From contig JAOAEQ010000015.1 in NCBI GenBank assembly GCA_026416715.1, forward strand, positions 16,390 to 80,389: DNA of 64,000 nt, in the 5' to 3' direction. The stretch is from a bacterium (GTDB lineage Bacteria; UBP4; UBA4092; JAOAEQ01). A program made the position numbers and the translations under genes. The stretch's first letter is position 1, and every line of letters starts with the position of its first letter. Positions 46,431 to 55,020 of this stretch are shown here, piece after piece. The notes beneath the pieces are model-generated. The model ran no database searches, was not told where the DNA came from, and saw nothing but the letters and a program-made list of their open reading frames with translations.

Positions 46431-47324
46431 ATGGTAACATTCATCTATTCAAACAACTATTATTGCGATATCGGCGAACATGTTTTCCCGATGGAAAAAT
46501 ATCGTATGATTTACGAAACGTTGATGAACAAGAAGCTGGTTCCGCCACATGCGGTCTTAGAACCCCAACCAGCGACCTATGACCAACTCCAACTGGTTCA
46601 TACCGAACCATATTTAAACGATTTACTTAACTTGCGCTGGACATATCGCACGATGTATTCCGAACTACCGTTAACTAAACAGATTGTCGATGCATATTTC
46701 CTCGCAGCTGGCGGGACGATTCTCGCTGCTCGAAAAGCGATTGAAACCAACGGTATTGGAGTTAATATCGGCGGTGGATTCCATCATGCGTTTGCAGACC
46801 ATGCGGAAGGATTCTGTTATATCAACGATATTGCGGTCGCGATTCGCGTGATGCAATATGAGAACAAAATTAAAACAGCGTTCGTTATCGATTGTGACCT
46901 CCATCAGGGCAACGGTACCGCACATATTTTCCTACACGACGATACCGTATTCACCTTTTCAATTCATCAGGAGAACAATTATCCGATCAAACAGAAAAGC
47001 GATTTAGATATCGGATTAGACGATTTTGCGAATGATTCGGTATATCTAGCGGCAATGCAAACGGTTATCCCAAAACAGATTGATGCGTTTAACCCTGACC
47101 TGATTGTGTATGTAGCTGGCGCTGACCCTTATGAACATGACCAGCTCGGAAAATTGAAACTTACCATGGATGGACTGCGACATCGGGATGACTTAGTAAC
47201 GGATTATTGCCGAAAGAAAAAAATACCACTGGTAATTGTTCTCGCTGGTGGATATGCGGTTTCAGTTAAGGATACGGTTCGTATCCACGTTAACACCTGC
47301 AAATCTGCGCTCGGGATAAAATAG
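46431..47324 (+). CDS. Histone-deacetylase-family (AcuC/HDAC-like) amidohydrolase
   Basis: 297 residues from the ATG at 46431, where the conserved HDAC start (MVTFIYSNNYYCDIGEHVF) begins; the frame is open 222 bases further upstream but that stretch has no family similarity. The zinc site and active residues are visible: GGFHHAFADHAEGFC, VIDCDLHQGNGTA, AGADPYEHDQLG and LAGGY. Bacterial members deacetylate small acetyl-amines or acetyl-lysine (acetoin utilisation, polyamines). Substrate unknown. Confidence 0.85.
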   Translation: MVTFIYSNNYYCDIGEHVFPMEKYRMIYETLMNKKLVPPHAVLEPQPATYDQLQLVHTEPYLNDLLNLRWTYRTMYSELPLTKQIVDAYFLAAGGTILAARKAIETNGIGVNIGGGFHHAFADHAEGFCYINDIAVAIRVMQYENKIKTAFVIDCDLHQGNGTAHIFLHDDTVFTFSIHQENNYPIKQKSDLDIGLDDFANDSVYLAAMQTVIPKQIDAFNPDLIVYVAGADPYEHDQLGKLKLTMDGLRHRDDLVTDYCRKKKIPLVIVLAGGYAVSVKDTVRIHVNTCKSALGIK

Positions 47325-47517
47325 TTCCCAAATTGAATTACGGGCGATGGTATTCTCCTTGTGTGAGTTTACTTCAATCCTGAAGGATTACCAACTGTAA
47401 CTTAAAAAAATAGTTCGAAAGTTTTTTGTTTAGTTTTAGCAAAGGTTCGTAAAGTTCAGATTGAAAAGGCAGCAACCGTGAACGTTCAAGTTCCGTCACA
47501 AATCCATAATACTATTT

Positions 47518-50500
47518 TTATTTAGCTGCCGATAATTCGAATCGGGATAACTCTATCGGGACGCCGGTGAATAAGAAATTCAGAATACGGGACATCACTG
47601 TGTTTCGTGCTGTTTCCGAAATAATGGTTTCAAACGGAAACGCTAAATAAACAATTCTCCCACCGACTGCTGGTGCATATTGGATGCCGGCAACCGCAGT
47701 AGTAGCACTATATATCATACTGGTTGCTGCACCGGTTGTAGGAATAATTCCATCCGGTTGGTCTACGCCATAAATGCCATAGGTTCCATTATCAAACGCT
47801 ATTCCGGTTAATCCATTAAAAATACTGCCCACTACTCCTTGCACCTGATACACCGGTTCAAATCGAACCGCATCAGCGATAACTACACTCGACGCAGCTG
47901 AATTCGTTAAAGCAATATATCCGCTCGTCCCGCTACTGAAGGTAAATGACCCTAACAGATTCCATTGCCCGCCACCGATCTGTTGATTGATATACAACGT
48001 GGTCATGCCGGAATAATAATAAACGGTATACGGTGCGTTCGATGCTCGATTACTCCCTTGTGAATACCATACATAAACCTGATAAACCCCGGATTGCGGA
48101 AATGTCGGGCGCCATATCGCTGTTGCATTTGACATGCCGGTGGTGGTTAACGCCCAGCGATAATCCGTACCATATTTGCCCGAAGCTGTCGTGCCGGTAG
48201 TCCAGTTTCCGTAATCAGAATATCCGCTGGTTCCGTTATCAATAATAATTTCAAAACCGGATTGCGTATCATTCGTTCCAAAATCAGCTTTAATAATATT
48301 ATTGAGAAACGTTCGGTCAGAAGAACTGGCATACGGTGCACCATCTAAATCCCACGCAATATCCGACCCAGAAATGAATAGATGTTTACCCAACGATAAA
48401 TAGGTGCTTATTTTACTCTGGAGATTGGCATCGAATGTTTTAAACTTATTGGTCATTCGGTCGGGATATCCGGTATATGTTAACTCCATCAATGGCGGGG
48501 TAACTACATGCTGTTCGCCACAGATCCAGTCGACGACGGTATAACTGGTTAACTGCGTAAACCCATTTTCAACCGCTTTCTTCGATGCGGAATCGAACCA
48601 ATATCCGGCATTCGCAATCGCTTTCCCATGCTGGATGATATAATCGAACGAATTCCCTAACTCCTGGTAATTCGCATAGATATTATTCCCCTGCCCGTGT
48701 CGTGATGCGGTTTGAACAACAAAGGCGGTCTGCTGACCAATCAACGGTGCATTGAACAATGGCCAGACTCCAGGGTCTTCGCGCGGGAATCCGGTTGTAT
48801 CCGCATTTACTTCCGGCCGACTGATTCGTTCGAATCCGTTTACTACCAGAATATCCGCAGTGCTCCCAACTCGGGTTCGTGCAGCGAGAACTTCGGTCGG
48901 AAAACTTTCACCGCCGGAATTATATGCGGTAACTTTAAAATAATAGATCGTGTTTGGCAATAGACCTGAAATAACGATGGTCGTTGAACTGCTTAAGGTT
49001 CCGTTATCGAACCCTTTTCCATCAAGACTACGGTATACCACATAACCGGTCGGAGTAGCAGTCGGTTCCAGCGGATCGGTCGTTGCTGACCAAGTTAATC
49101 GGAGCGTTCCATCGCCGATATTGATCACGCGGAAATCTTTCGGTGGCAACGGTAGAACGACCGGGGTTCTGCCATCTTGTGCCGCTAAAAACCGGAGTAT
49201 CCCTTTATAGGTCGCGCGAGCTAGGTCGTGCCGGAACTGCGGGTCGAGCGCATACATCATATCATTCATATTTTCATGCGAGAAACTTTCGAGGAGAACC
49301 GAAGGACAATTGGGTCTTCGCGCTTCAGCATAATTCGAATTCCAAATAGCATATTCCCGCCAAGTACTGGTATATAACGCACGTAAATCAGATAATGTCT
49401 GATTGTGAATACAGGTGGTTAGTGAATAACTCAATTGCCGACTTCTTCCATCCGGAAAAGTATCTAATCCATATTGGTCATATAAATACCAGATACTTAA
49501 CGAGCCGTGTATTGAAGTTGGATATACTCCCGCATCGCTATGAAAGGTTACCATCGCATCTATCGGAATCCCTTGACCTGGGTCGCTCCGATACCCGTTC
49601 GGTCCGTTCGGTGCACCGCTATACCAATTTGCAAATTCGCCACGCAATGAATAATCGGAACTATAATCGCTATATGAAAATAGATCGTATACCGTAGTCG
49701 CTGGTGCACCAACATATTGCGCATAATATTTCGCACCTTCAGTATATTTATAACGTCCACTGGTGCTGGTTCCGCGAGTGATTAATCCTACTCCACCACC
49801 GAACCGCACCGCATCCGCAGAAACGGTAGTTCCGGCTGTCGTTGAAACATTAGTTAATACCACAGCTGCGGTAGCGCTATTCCGACCGGTATCGAAATAG
49901 AATGTACCTAGATAGACCCAAGTTCTCCCATTAACTCGTTGGTCGACGATAAACTGCGTAGTCCCGCCGCTATGGTGAACGAAATACCGTGCATCTGGTG
50001 CACGTGTTGTTCCTCGATTATATGAAACATACACCGCATAGTTCCCAGCAACAGGGATATTCGGAGTCCAGACCGCTCGAGCGGTTTCGGTTACCGCAAC
50101 GGTAGCGAGCCGGGTTGACCCAAGCGAAAAAGGATTTATCCCGCTGGTATATGGTGAATATCCGTTAGCGAATCCGGTATTAGGTGTATCATGTGACCAC
50201 GAGCCGGTTTCCGTATAGGTTCCATTATTGGGATTACTACTACCATCTGCGTTATCTACTACAATTTCACGAATTTGCGTATCCCGTTCCCGAGCGGTTA
50301 AAACGTACGCACCCGCATTCTGCAGCATCGGAATCATAAACAGATTCACGGTCGCTGCATTTGAATAATCTTCATTCATAGTATATAAATACGGTCGTTG
50401 CAACACCCAATTCGTTCCGTTATGATACCAGCCATGCCCAGCGGAAACAAAAATATTTTTCCCAGCGAGTCCATTCGTCGGGATCGGAACGACTCGGGAA

Positions 50501-51090
50501 GTATTGACCGGTCCACCACCAGCGAATGTAACCCTTGCTGGTTTTTCACCTGTAAAAGTAGTTCCTTGTGCTCGGTCAAGTTGTTCTCGCAGGTGTTTCG
50601 TATCCGGATAATAATATGCTGGGGATTTCCCTTCGATAGTATAAATAAACCCGGTTAGACCGGTAACATTATGCAACGCAACGCGAAATTGGTCAGAAAT
50701 CTCATCTACCTGCACATCACTAAATCCTTGACTAACCAATTCTTTTGAAAAATCAGCATAAACTATCCCGTCTTTAATATCCAGTGAGTTCAATTTCGTT
50801 CCCACAGGAATCGCTGAACGAAGGCCGGATTTCTGTTCATCTAATGTTGGTCCTTCGAGCAATGCCAGGATAATACTTTTCGTTTGTTCACGTTGCGACC
50901 ATGAGTCCGATTTTCCGGTAAACCGTTGGTATAATTTTTGTGCCGGACCGCGGGATACTTCAATTATCATCCCAGGTTCGGTTCCGTAGAACCGGAACAT
51001 GATATCCGAATTATTCTGTGCGAAACTCAAAGTGATTGCGATACAATAAGATACAATGAGCACAATTTTACATTGCAATGAATTATCCAT
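47518..51090 (-). CDS. Secreted N-acetylmuramoyl-L-alanine amidase with GerMN, golvesin-like and FN3 domains
   Basis: 1190 residues with a leader peptide (about 1-25). In order: a GerMN domain (about 40-155; LLEGPTLDEQKSGLRSAIP, DFSKEL); the first part of an Amidase_3 zinc amidase (about 205-270; GKNIFVSAGHGWY, MNEDYSNAATVN); a golvesin-C-like beta domain (about 275-430); the rest of the amidase (about 435-650; TFHSDAG, SVLLESFSHEN); a fibronectin III domain (about 655-745); an unassigned region; and a second golvesin-like domain (about 975-1105). It would cleave the lactyl-peptide bond of peptidoglycan in the periplasm or outside the cell. The insertion of a beta domain inside the amidase is unusual. 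Confidence 0.8.
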   Translation of the reverse strand: MDNSLQCKIVLIVSYCIAITLSFAQNNSDIMFRFYGTEPGMIIEVSRGPAQKLYQRFTGKSDSWSQREQTKSIILALLEGPTLDEQKSGLRSAIPVGTKLNSLDIKDGIVYADFSKELVSQGFSDVQVDEISDQFRVALHNVTGLTGFIYTIEGKSPAYYYPDTKHLREQLDRAQGTTFTGEKPARVTFAGGGPVNTSRVVPIPTNGLAGKNIFVSAGHGWYHNGTNWVLQRPYLYTMNEDYSNAATVNLFMIPMLQNAGAYVLTARERDTQIREIVVDNADGSSNPNNGTYTETGSWSHDTPNTGFANGYSPYTSGINPFSLGSTRLATVAVTETARAVWTPNIPVAGNYAVYVSYNRGTTRAPDARYFVHHSGGTTQFIVDQRVNGRTWVYLGTFYFDTGRNSATAAVVLTNVSTTAGTTVSADAVRFGGGVGLITRGTSTSGRYKYTEGAKYYAQYVGAPATTVYDLFSYSDYSSDYSLRGEFANWYSGAPNGPNGYRSDPGQGIPIDAMVTFHSDAGVYPTSIHGSLSIWYLYDQYGLDTFPDGRSRQLSYSLTTCIHNQTLSDLRALYTSTWREYAIWNSNYAEARRPNCPSVLLESFSHENMNDMMYALDPQFRHDLARATYKGILRFLAAQDGRTPVVLPLPPKDFRVINIGDGTLRLTWSATTDPLEPTATPTGYVVYRSLDGKGFDNGTLSSSTTIVISGLLPNTIYYFKVTAYNSGGESFPTEVLAARTRVGSTADILVVNGFERISRPEVNADTTGFPREDPGVWPLFNAPLIGQQTAFVVQTASRHGQGNNIYANYQELGNSFDYIIQHGKAIANAGYWFDSASKKAVENGFTQLTSYTVVDWICGEQHVVTPPLMELTYTGYPDRMTNKFKTFDANLQSKISTYLSLGKHLFISGSDIAWDLDGAPYASSSDRTFLNNIIKADFGTNDTQSGFEIIIDNGTSGYSDYGNWTTGTTASGKYGTDYRWALTTTGMSNATAIWRPTFPQSGVYQVYVWYSQGSNRASNAPYTVYYYSGMTTLYINQQIGGGQWNLLGSFTFSSGTSGYIALTNSAASSVVIADAVRFEPVYQVQGVVGSIFNGLTGIAFDNGTYGIYGVDQPDGIIPTTGAATSMIYSATTAVAGIQYAPAVGGRIVYLAFPFETIISETARNTVMSRILNFLFTGVPIELSRFELSAAK

Positions 51091-51216
51091 AGGTTAATAG
51101 TTTCCTTTTTTCTTAGATAGATACCTTAATAGTATTTCATTATAAAGCATATACAACCATTTAGCAACCATCCTTTTAAATCAATTTATTTTTAAATATT
51201 ATTCTCACTTATTCTT

Positions 51217-51245
51217 TTGAAAAACCATGGATTTTCAGCTATGAT
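51217..51245 (+). promoter_or_regulatory. argJ promoter
   Basis: TTGAAA (51217-51222), exactly 17 bases, then TATGAT (51240-51245). The expected start of transcription, 6-7 bases beyond, coincides with the ATG at 51252, so the mRNA may have no leader. There is no Shine-Dalgarno before the ATG. Confidence 0.6.
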
Positions 51246-51251
51246 AATTAC

Positions 51252-52529
51252 ATGATGAAAACTTATAAACGTATCAACGGCGGGATTACCGCTCCGCACG
51301 GGTTCCTCGCATCAGGAATCTCCTGCGGATTGAAAAAGAAACAGGATGCGAAAGATTTAATGCTGATTTATTCCGAAGTACCGGCAGTCGCTGCCGGAAC
51401 GGTTACGACGAATTTAGTTAAAGCGGCGCCGGTTCTAGTTGATATAGAACAACTCAAATCCGGAACCGCACAAGCGGTTCTCGCTAATTCGGGGAATGCG
51501 AACGCGTGCACCGGCAAATCGGGATTGCAAAATGCTTGGGAAATGGTCAAACTGACTGCAAAATATTTACAGATACCAGCATCATCAGTTCTCATTGCGT
51601 CAACCGGTGTTATTGGCCAACCGTTGAACATGGATAAAATCAGACCGGGAATTAAACGAGCGGTGGAATCATTATCAACTACCGGCGCGAACGATGCAAT
51701 GTACGCGATTATGACTACCGATACATTCCCAAAAGAAATCGCTCTTGAACTGATGATCACTGGCAAACCGGTTCGAATCGCAGGAATTGCGAAAGGTGCA
51801 GGAATGATTGCTCCGAATATGACCATCACTGGCAAACATGCGACTATGCTTTGCTTCCTGACCACGGATTGTGCGATATCGAAATCAGCGTTATCAACCG
51901 CACTGCAGGAAGCGGTATCACAATCGTTCAACTGTATTACCGTTGATGGTGATACCAGCACCAACGATACCGTGTTAATTTTAGCGAACGGTCTCGCTGG
52001 AAATAACAAAATCAATTCGCGTTCTTCTGCTGGATTCTCCGCATTCCAATCTGCATTGAATTATGTCTGTGCTGAACTTGCACGGCTGATTGTTCAAGAT
52101 GGCGAAGGAGCAACGAAATTTGTTGAAATTCAAATTAAGAATGCTAGAACCGTCAAGGAAGCAAAACAAATCGGGTTTACGATTGCCAATTCACCGTTAG
52201 TCAAAACTGCTCTTTTCGGGAACGATGCGAATTGGGGTAGGATTATGGCAGCGATTGGAAGAAGTGGTGTCGCGATTAATCCGGAGAAGATTGATATTGT
52301 TTTAGCGGGTAGCAAGCAACGGGTATCGAGCAGAACAGGAGAAACGCAACTCCCGCTGGTTATAAATGGACAAGGAACCGGTTTTAACGAACAGAAAGCG
52401 AAAGAAATCTTACAATCGCCGGAAATAAAACTGGTTATCGATTTACATCTAGGGAAAGCGGGAATCACAGTCCAGACCTGCGATTTATCGTTCGACTATA
52501 TAAAAATTAATGCTAGCTATAGAAGCTAA
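51252..52529 (+). CDS. argJ: Bifunctional ornithine acetyltransferase / N-acetylglutamate synthase
   Basis: 425 residues. ArgJ moves the acetyl group from N-acetylornithine to glutamate in arginine synthesis and self-cleaves before a conserved Thr. The family reads GMI.PNMATML; here it is GMIAPNM-TITGKH-ATML, so six residues are inserted just before the nucleophile Thr. SFNCITVDGDTSTNDTVL, GEGATKF and GNDANWGR are intact. The codons for the insert share a 13-base exact match (ATCACTGGCAAAC) with DNA 70 bases upstream in the same gene. No other arg gene is in the window. Confidence 0.93.
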   Translation: MMKTYKRINGGITAPHGFLASGISCGLKKKQDAKDLMLIYSEVPAVAAGTVTTNLVKAAPVLVDIEQLKSGTAQAVLANSGNANACTGKSGLQNAWEMVKLTAKYLQIPASSVLIASTGVIGQPLNMDKIRPGIKRAVESLSTTGANDAMYAIMTTDTFPKEIALELMITGKPVRIAGIAKGAGMIAPNMTITGKHATMLCFLTTDCAISKSALSTALQEAVSQSFNCITVDGDTSTNDTVLILANGLAGNNKINSRSSAGFSAFQSALNYVCAELARLIVQDGEGATKFVEIQIKNARTVKEAKQIGFTIANSPLVKTALFGNDANWGRIMAAIGRSGVAINPEKIDIVLAGSKQRVSSRTGETQLPLVINGQGTGFNEQKAKEILQSPEIKLVIDLHLGKAGITVQTCDLSFDYIKINASYRS

Positions 52530-52686
52530 ATCTATATAGCCACAGATGCGCATAAAATCTAATGTATATTTCAAAGATTATTCTTGCCAGACGTGGTTAA
52601 GGTTATGTTTAGCGGGATTTGGGAGAAACTTGTATCCGTGGCAATAGCATTCATTCTATTAGTCCTATTTATTTAATCCTTTCTTT

Positions 52687-52790
52687 CAATTACCCAACAT
52701 GAATAGTTCATTTACCATTTGTTAGGTAATATTTTTCTTGACAATAGTTACCCAACACGATGTATAATTATATGGTTTGTTAGGTAACCA
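52687..52790 (+). promoter_or_regulatory. Four operator-like repeats around the promoter of the 52809 module
   Basis: The motif TTACCYAACA occurs four times in alternating orientation: 52690-52699 (forward), 52720-52730 (reverse), 52747-52757 (forward) and 52778-52788 (reverse). The promoter is TTGACA (52738-52743), 19 bases, TATAAT (52763-52768). The third copy lies between -35 and -10 and the fourth just after -10, so binding there would block transcription. The 52530-52686 stretch holds an imperfect GCCACAGAT/ATCCGTGGC pair and nothing else clear. Confidence 0.75.
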
Positions 52791-52808
52791 TAAACATGAG
52801 GATTTATT

Positions 52809-53132
52809 ATGCAACGTGGAGTAATAAAAAGCGTTTTAGCTGAAGAATTAGAGAATTCACTACGAATGAAAAAAGGATATGAACAGGCGCTGCGAAAGCT
52901 ACCTCGAGGGTGCCTAGTAGTCCGGAAAATCCGCGGGCATGAATATTATTATTTAGTCAGACGCGAGGGGTATAAGGTTAGGTATATTTATAAAGGTAAA
53001 GTATCCGATGTAGAGGTTAAAAAATATGAGGAAGCAAAAATAATGAGAGCTAAATATCGCAAGTTATTAGCCCAGGTTAATAAACAGATTCGATTTTTAA
53101 GGAGTGCGTTACGTGGAAAAGAAGCAATCTGA
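52809..53132 (+). CDS. Small basic protein of a two-gene module (possible antitoxin or DNA-binding partner)
   Basis: 107 residues, rich in Lys and Arg. I do not recognise a named family. The middle (GCLVVRKIRGHEYYYLVRRE, YKVRYIYKGKVSD) looks like a small beta domain. The C-terminal ~45 residues (VKKYEEAKIMRAKYRKLLAQ and on) form a charged helix or coiled coil. It sits directly after the repeated operators and overlaps the nucleotidyltransferase gene by 20 bases, a layout typical of toxin-antitoxin pairs with the repressor first. That role is inferred from layout, not shown. Confidence 0.7.
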   Translation: MQRGVIKSVLAEELENSLRMKKGYEQALRKLPRGCLVVRKIRGHEYYYLVRREGYKVRYIYKGKVSDVEVKKYEEAKIMRAKYRKLLAQVNKQIRFLRSALRGKEAI

Positions 53133-53799
53133 ATTATGCCTAGAAATACTACACCGATTTCATAAAGTGGGGATATTATCCGATTGTATCCTTATCGGAA
53201 GTTGGTGCCTGTATTTCTATAAAGAATATTTTTCTACAGTGCCTTTTATTGACCAGACTACAATCAAAACCCGAGATATTGATTTTTTAATAACCAAACC
53301 AAGGAGAATACAGACGAAAGTTAATATTCCAAAGCTTCTTGAAAATTTAGGTTTTCTCGTTGACTTTAAAGGAACGAAAGGATATATCAGACTTAATCAT
53401 CCTGATTTAATTTTAGAATTTCTGGTACCGGAATTAGGAAAAGTAACCGATAAACCTTATCCGCTGCCGCAATTTGGTCTAAATGCACAACCGTTACGAA
53501 TGCTCGGATTCCTCGCCCAGAATACTATCCAAGTTAAGCTAGATGATATTTCGATAACCCTACCCCATCCAGCAAACTTTGCGTTGCATAAACTGCTTAT
53601 ATTCCAGCGGAGAAAAAATAATGAAAAGGCATTGAAAGATCGTACTACTGCTATAGTTGTTTTAAAAGTTCTTATCCAGCAAGGAGAATCGGAAATAATT
53701 CAAAAAGTATTTAATTCTATTCCGCAAACCTGGCAGAAAAAAATTATTAAAGTATTGAAAGAAGCTGAAGAAACCGAAATGGTAGAAATATTAAAATAA
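53113..53799 (+). CDS. Nucleotidyltransferase-fold protein (second gene of module)
   Basis: 228 residues from the GTG at 53113, which has AAGGAG with 8-base spacing; the GTG at 53104 overlaps that site and is less likely. LIGSWCLYFYKEYF and KTRDIDFLI give the G-S and D-x-D signature of the nucleotidyltransferase fold, closest in look to the GSU2403/NTP_transf_8 and AbiEii-like proteins. The C-terminal helical part (LHKLLIFQRRKNNEKALKDR) also fits. Related proteins include abortive-infection toxins that modify tRNA or proteins. Translationally coupled to the small gene before it. Confidence 0.78.
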   Translation: MEKKQSELCLEILHRFHKVGILSDCILIGSWCLYFYKEYFSTVPFIDQTTIKTRDIDFLITKPRRIQTKVNIPKLLENLGFLVDFKGTKGYIRLNHPDLILEFLVPELGKVTDKPYPLPQFGLNAQPLRMLGFLAQNTIQVKLDDISITLPHPANFALHKLLIFQRRKNNEKALKDRTTAIVVLKVLIQQGESEIIQKVFNSIPQTWQKKIIKVLKEAEETEMVEILK

Positions 53800-53805
53800 A
53801 ATTAA

Positions 53806-54963
53806 ATGTCATCAAATCAACTTCACATTAAGCGCTTAGCACGTTTTACACAAAGCTTTTATCTGTGGTTATCCGGGGTTGCTATAGTGTTTTTAGTTTC
53901 TATAAGTTCCGCTCATGAGTTTTCTGTGGTTCCCTATCCGGAATATAATACCTTGATAGCGCAGACGACCGGTTGGACTGGCGCGGATGGTGCGTATTCG
54001 GTACCACTATCAGATAAGGTGACTCTATGGTTATACGGCGATACCTGGATTGGCGATATTGTTGATGGCAAACATTCCGGCGGAACGATTATCAACAACT
54101 CGATTGCACTGCAGCATGGGATTAATCCGAAAACCGCTTCGCTAAAATTCTATTGGAAGACAGATTCGACGGGAAAACCGCGTGCATTTTTTACCCCTGA
54201 TGACGGACTCGGTTGGTTCTGGTTACAAGCGGGGATGAAGGTGAATACGAAACTCTATATTTTCCTTTCGCAAATCGTTTCTACGCAAAGTGACCCGAAC
54301 TCTATCTGGAATTTCAAAGGAGTCGGCACCTGGTTAGCGGAAATCGAGAATCCTACCGATGACCCGATGAACTGGCGTATCCGGCAATATAAAGTTCCGT
54401 TCGGCAACTTCGATGGAACAAGCACCTACTTTTTCGGCGCTGCGGTTATGCAGGTCGGGAAGTATATGTATATCTACGGCTGTCAAGATGAACCGAGTCA
54501 ATGGATTGTTGGGAGGAATATGATACTCGCGCGAGTTCCGGCGAATCGGTTAACTGAATTTCGTCAATGGCGATTTTATAATAACGGGAAATGGGTATCT
54601 GATTCGAAACAATGCTCGTATCTATTCAATGGAATTGCACCGGAATATTCGGTCAATTATCTACCGTATTTGAAAAAGTACGTTTGCGTTTATACCGAAC
54701 TCGGAATGTCGAACCGTATCCTGATGCGCACAGCACTGAAACCGTATGGTTCCTGGAGTCAGCCGACTACGGTTTATCTCTGCCCGGAAGTAAGCTGGAA
54801 CTCGACTTATTTCTGCTATGCCGCAAAAGCGCATCCGGAATTATCCGAATCTATGGATGAATTGATTATAACCTATGTCTGCAATTCGTTTGATTTCTGG
54901 CAGATGGTCGCTGATTCTCGTATTTACTTCCCGCGGTATATAAAACTGAAATTTAAAAATTAA
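53806..54963 (+). CDS. Secreted DUF4185-like beta-propeller protein
   Basis: 385 residues. A basic then hydrophobic N-terminus (about 10-35) is a leader or anchor. The rest is a probable five-bladed propeller with Trp/Tyr-rich blades (LWLYGDTWIGDI, YFFGAAVMQVGKYMYIYGC, VNYLPYLKKYVCVYTE). The D.W...V pattern resembles DUF4185; some DUF4185 members have been shown to be endo-D-arabinanases (GH183). Substrate here unknown. It begins 7 bases after the nucleotidyltransferase stop but looks functionally unrelated to it. A second, diverged relative follows. Confidence 0.65.
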   Translation: MSSNQLHIKRLARFTQSFYLWLSGVAIVFLVSISSAHEFSVVPYPEYNTLIAQTTGWTGADGAYSVPLSDKVTLWLYGDTWIGDIVDGKHSGGTIINNSIALQHGINPKTASLKFYWKTDSTGKPRAFFTPDDGLGWFWLQAGMKVNTKLYIFLSQIVSTQSDPNSIWNFKGVGTWLAEIENPTDDPMNWRIRQYKVPFGNFDGTSTYFFGAAVMQVGKYMYIYGCQDEPSQWIVGRNMILARVPANRLTEFRQWRFYNNGKWVSDSKQCSYLFNGIAPEYSVNYLPYLKKYVCVYTELGMSNRILMRTALKPYGSWSQPTTVYLCPEVSWNSTYFCYAAKAHPELSESMDELIITYVCNSFDFWQMVADSRIYFPRYIKLKFKN

Positions 54964-55020
54964 ACCTTGAAGACATAGCGAACATACACCACAGTATCCA
55001 GAATAACCGGAGTTATCTAT

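Noticed and set aside
51368..52015. Long minus-strand open frame opposite argJ
   Set aside because: It mirrors argJ codons and shows no independent domain or ribosome site.
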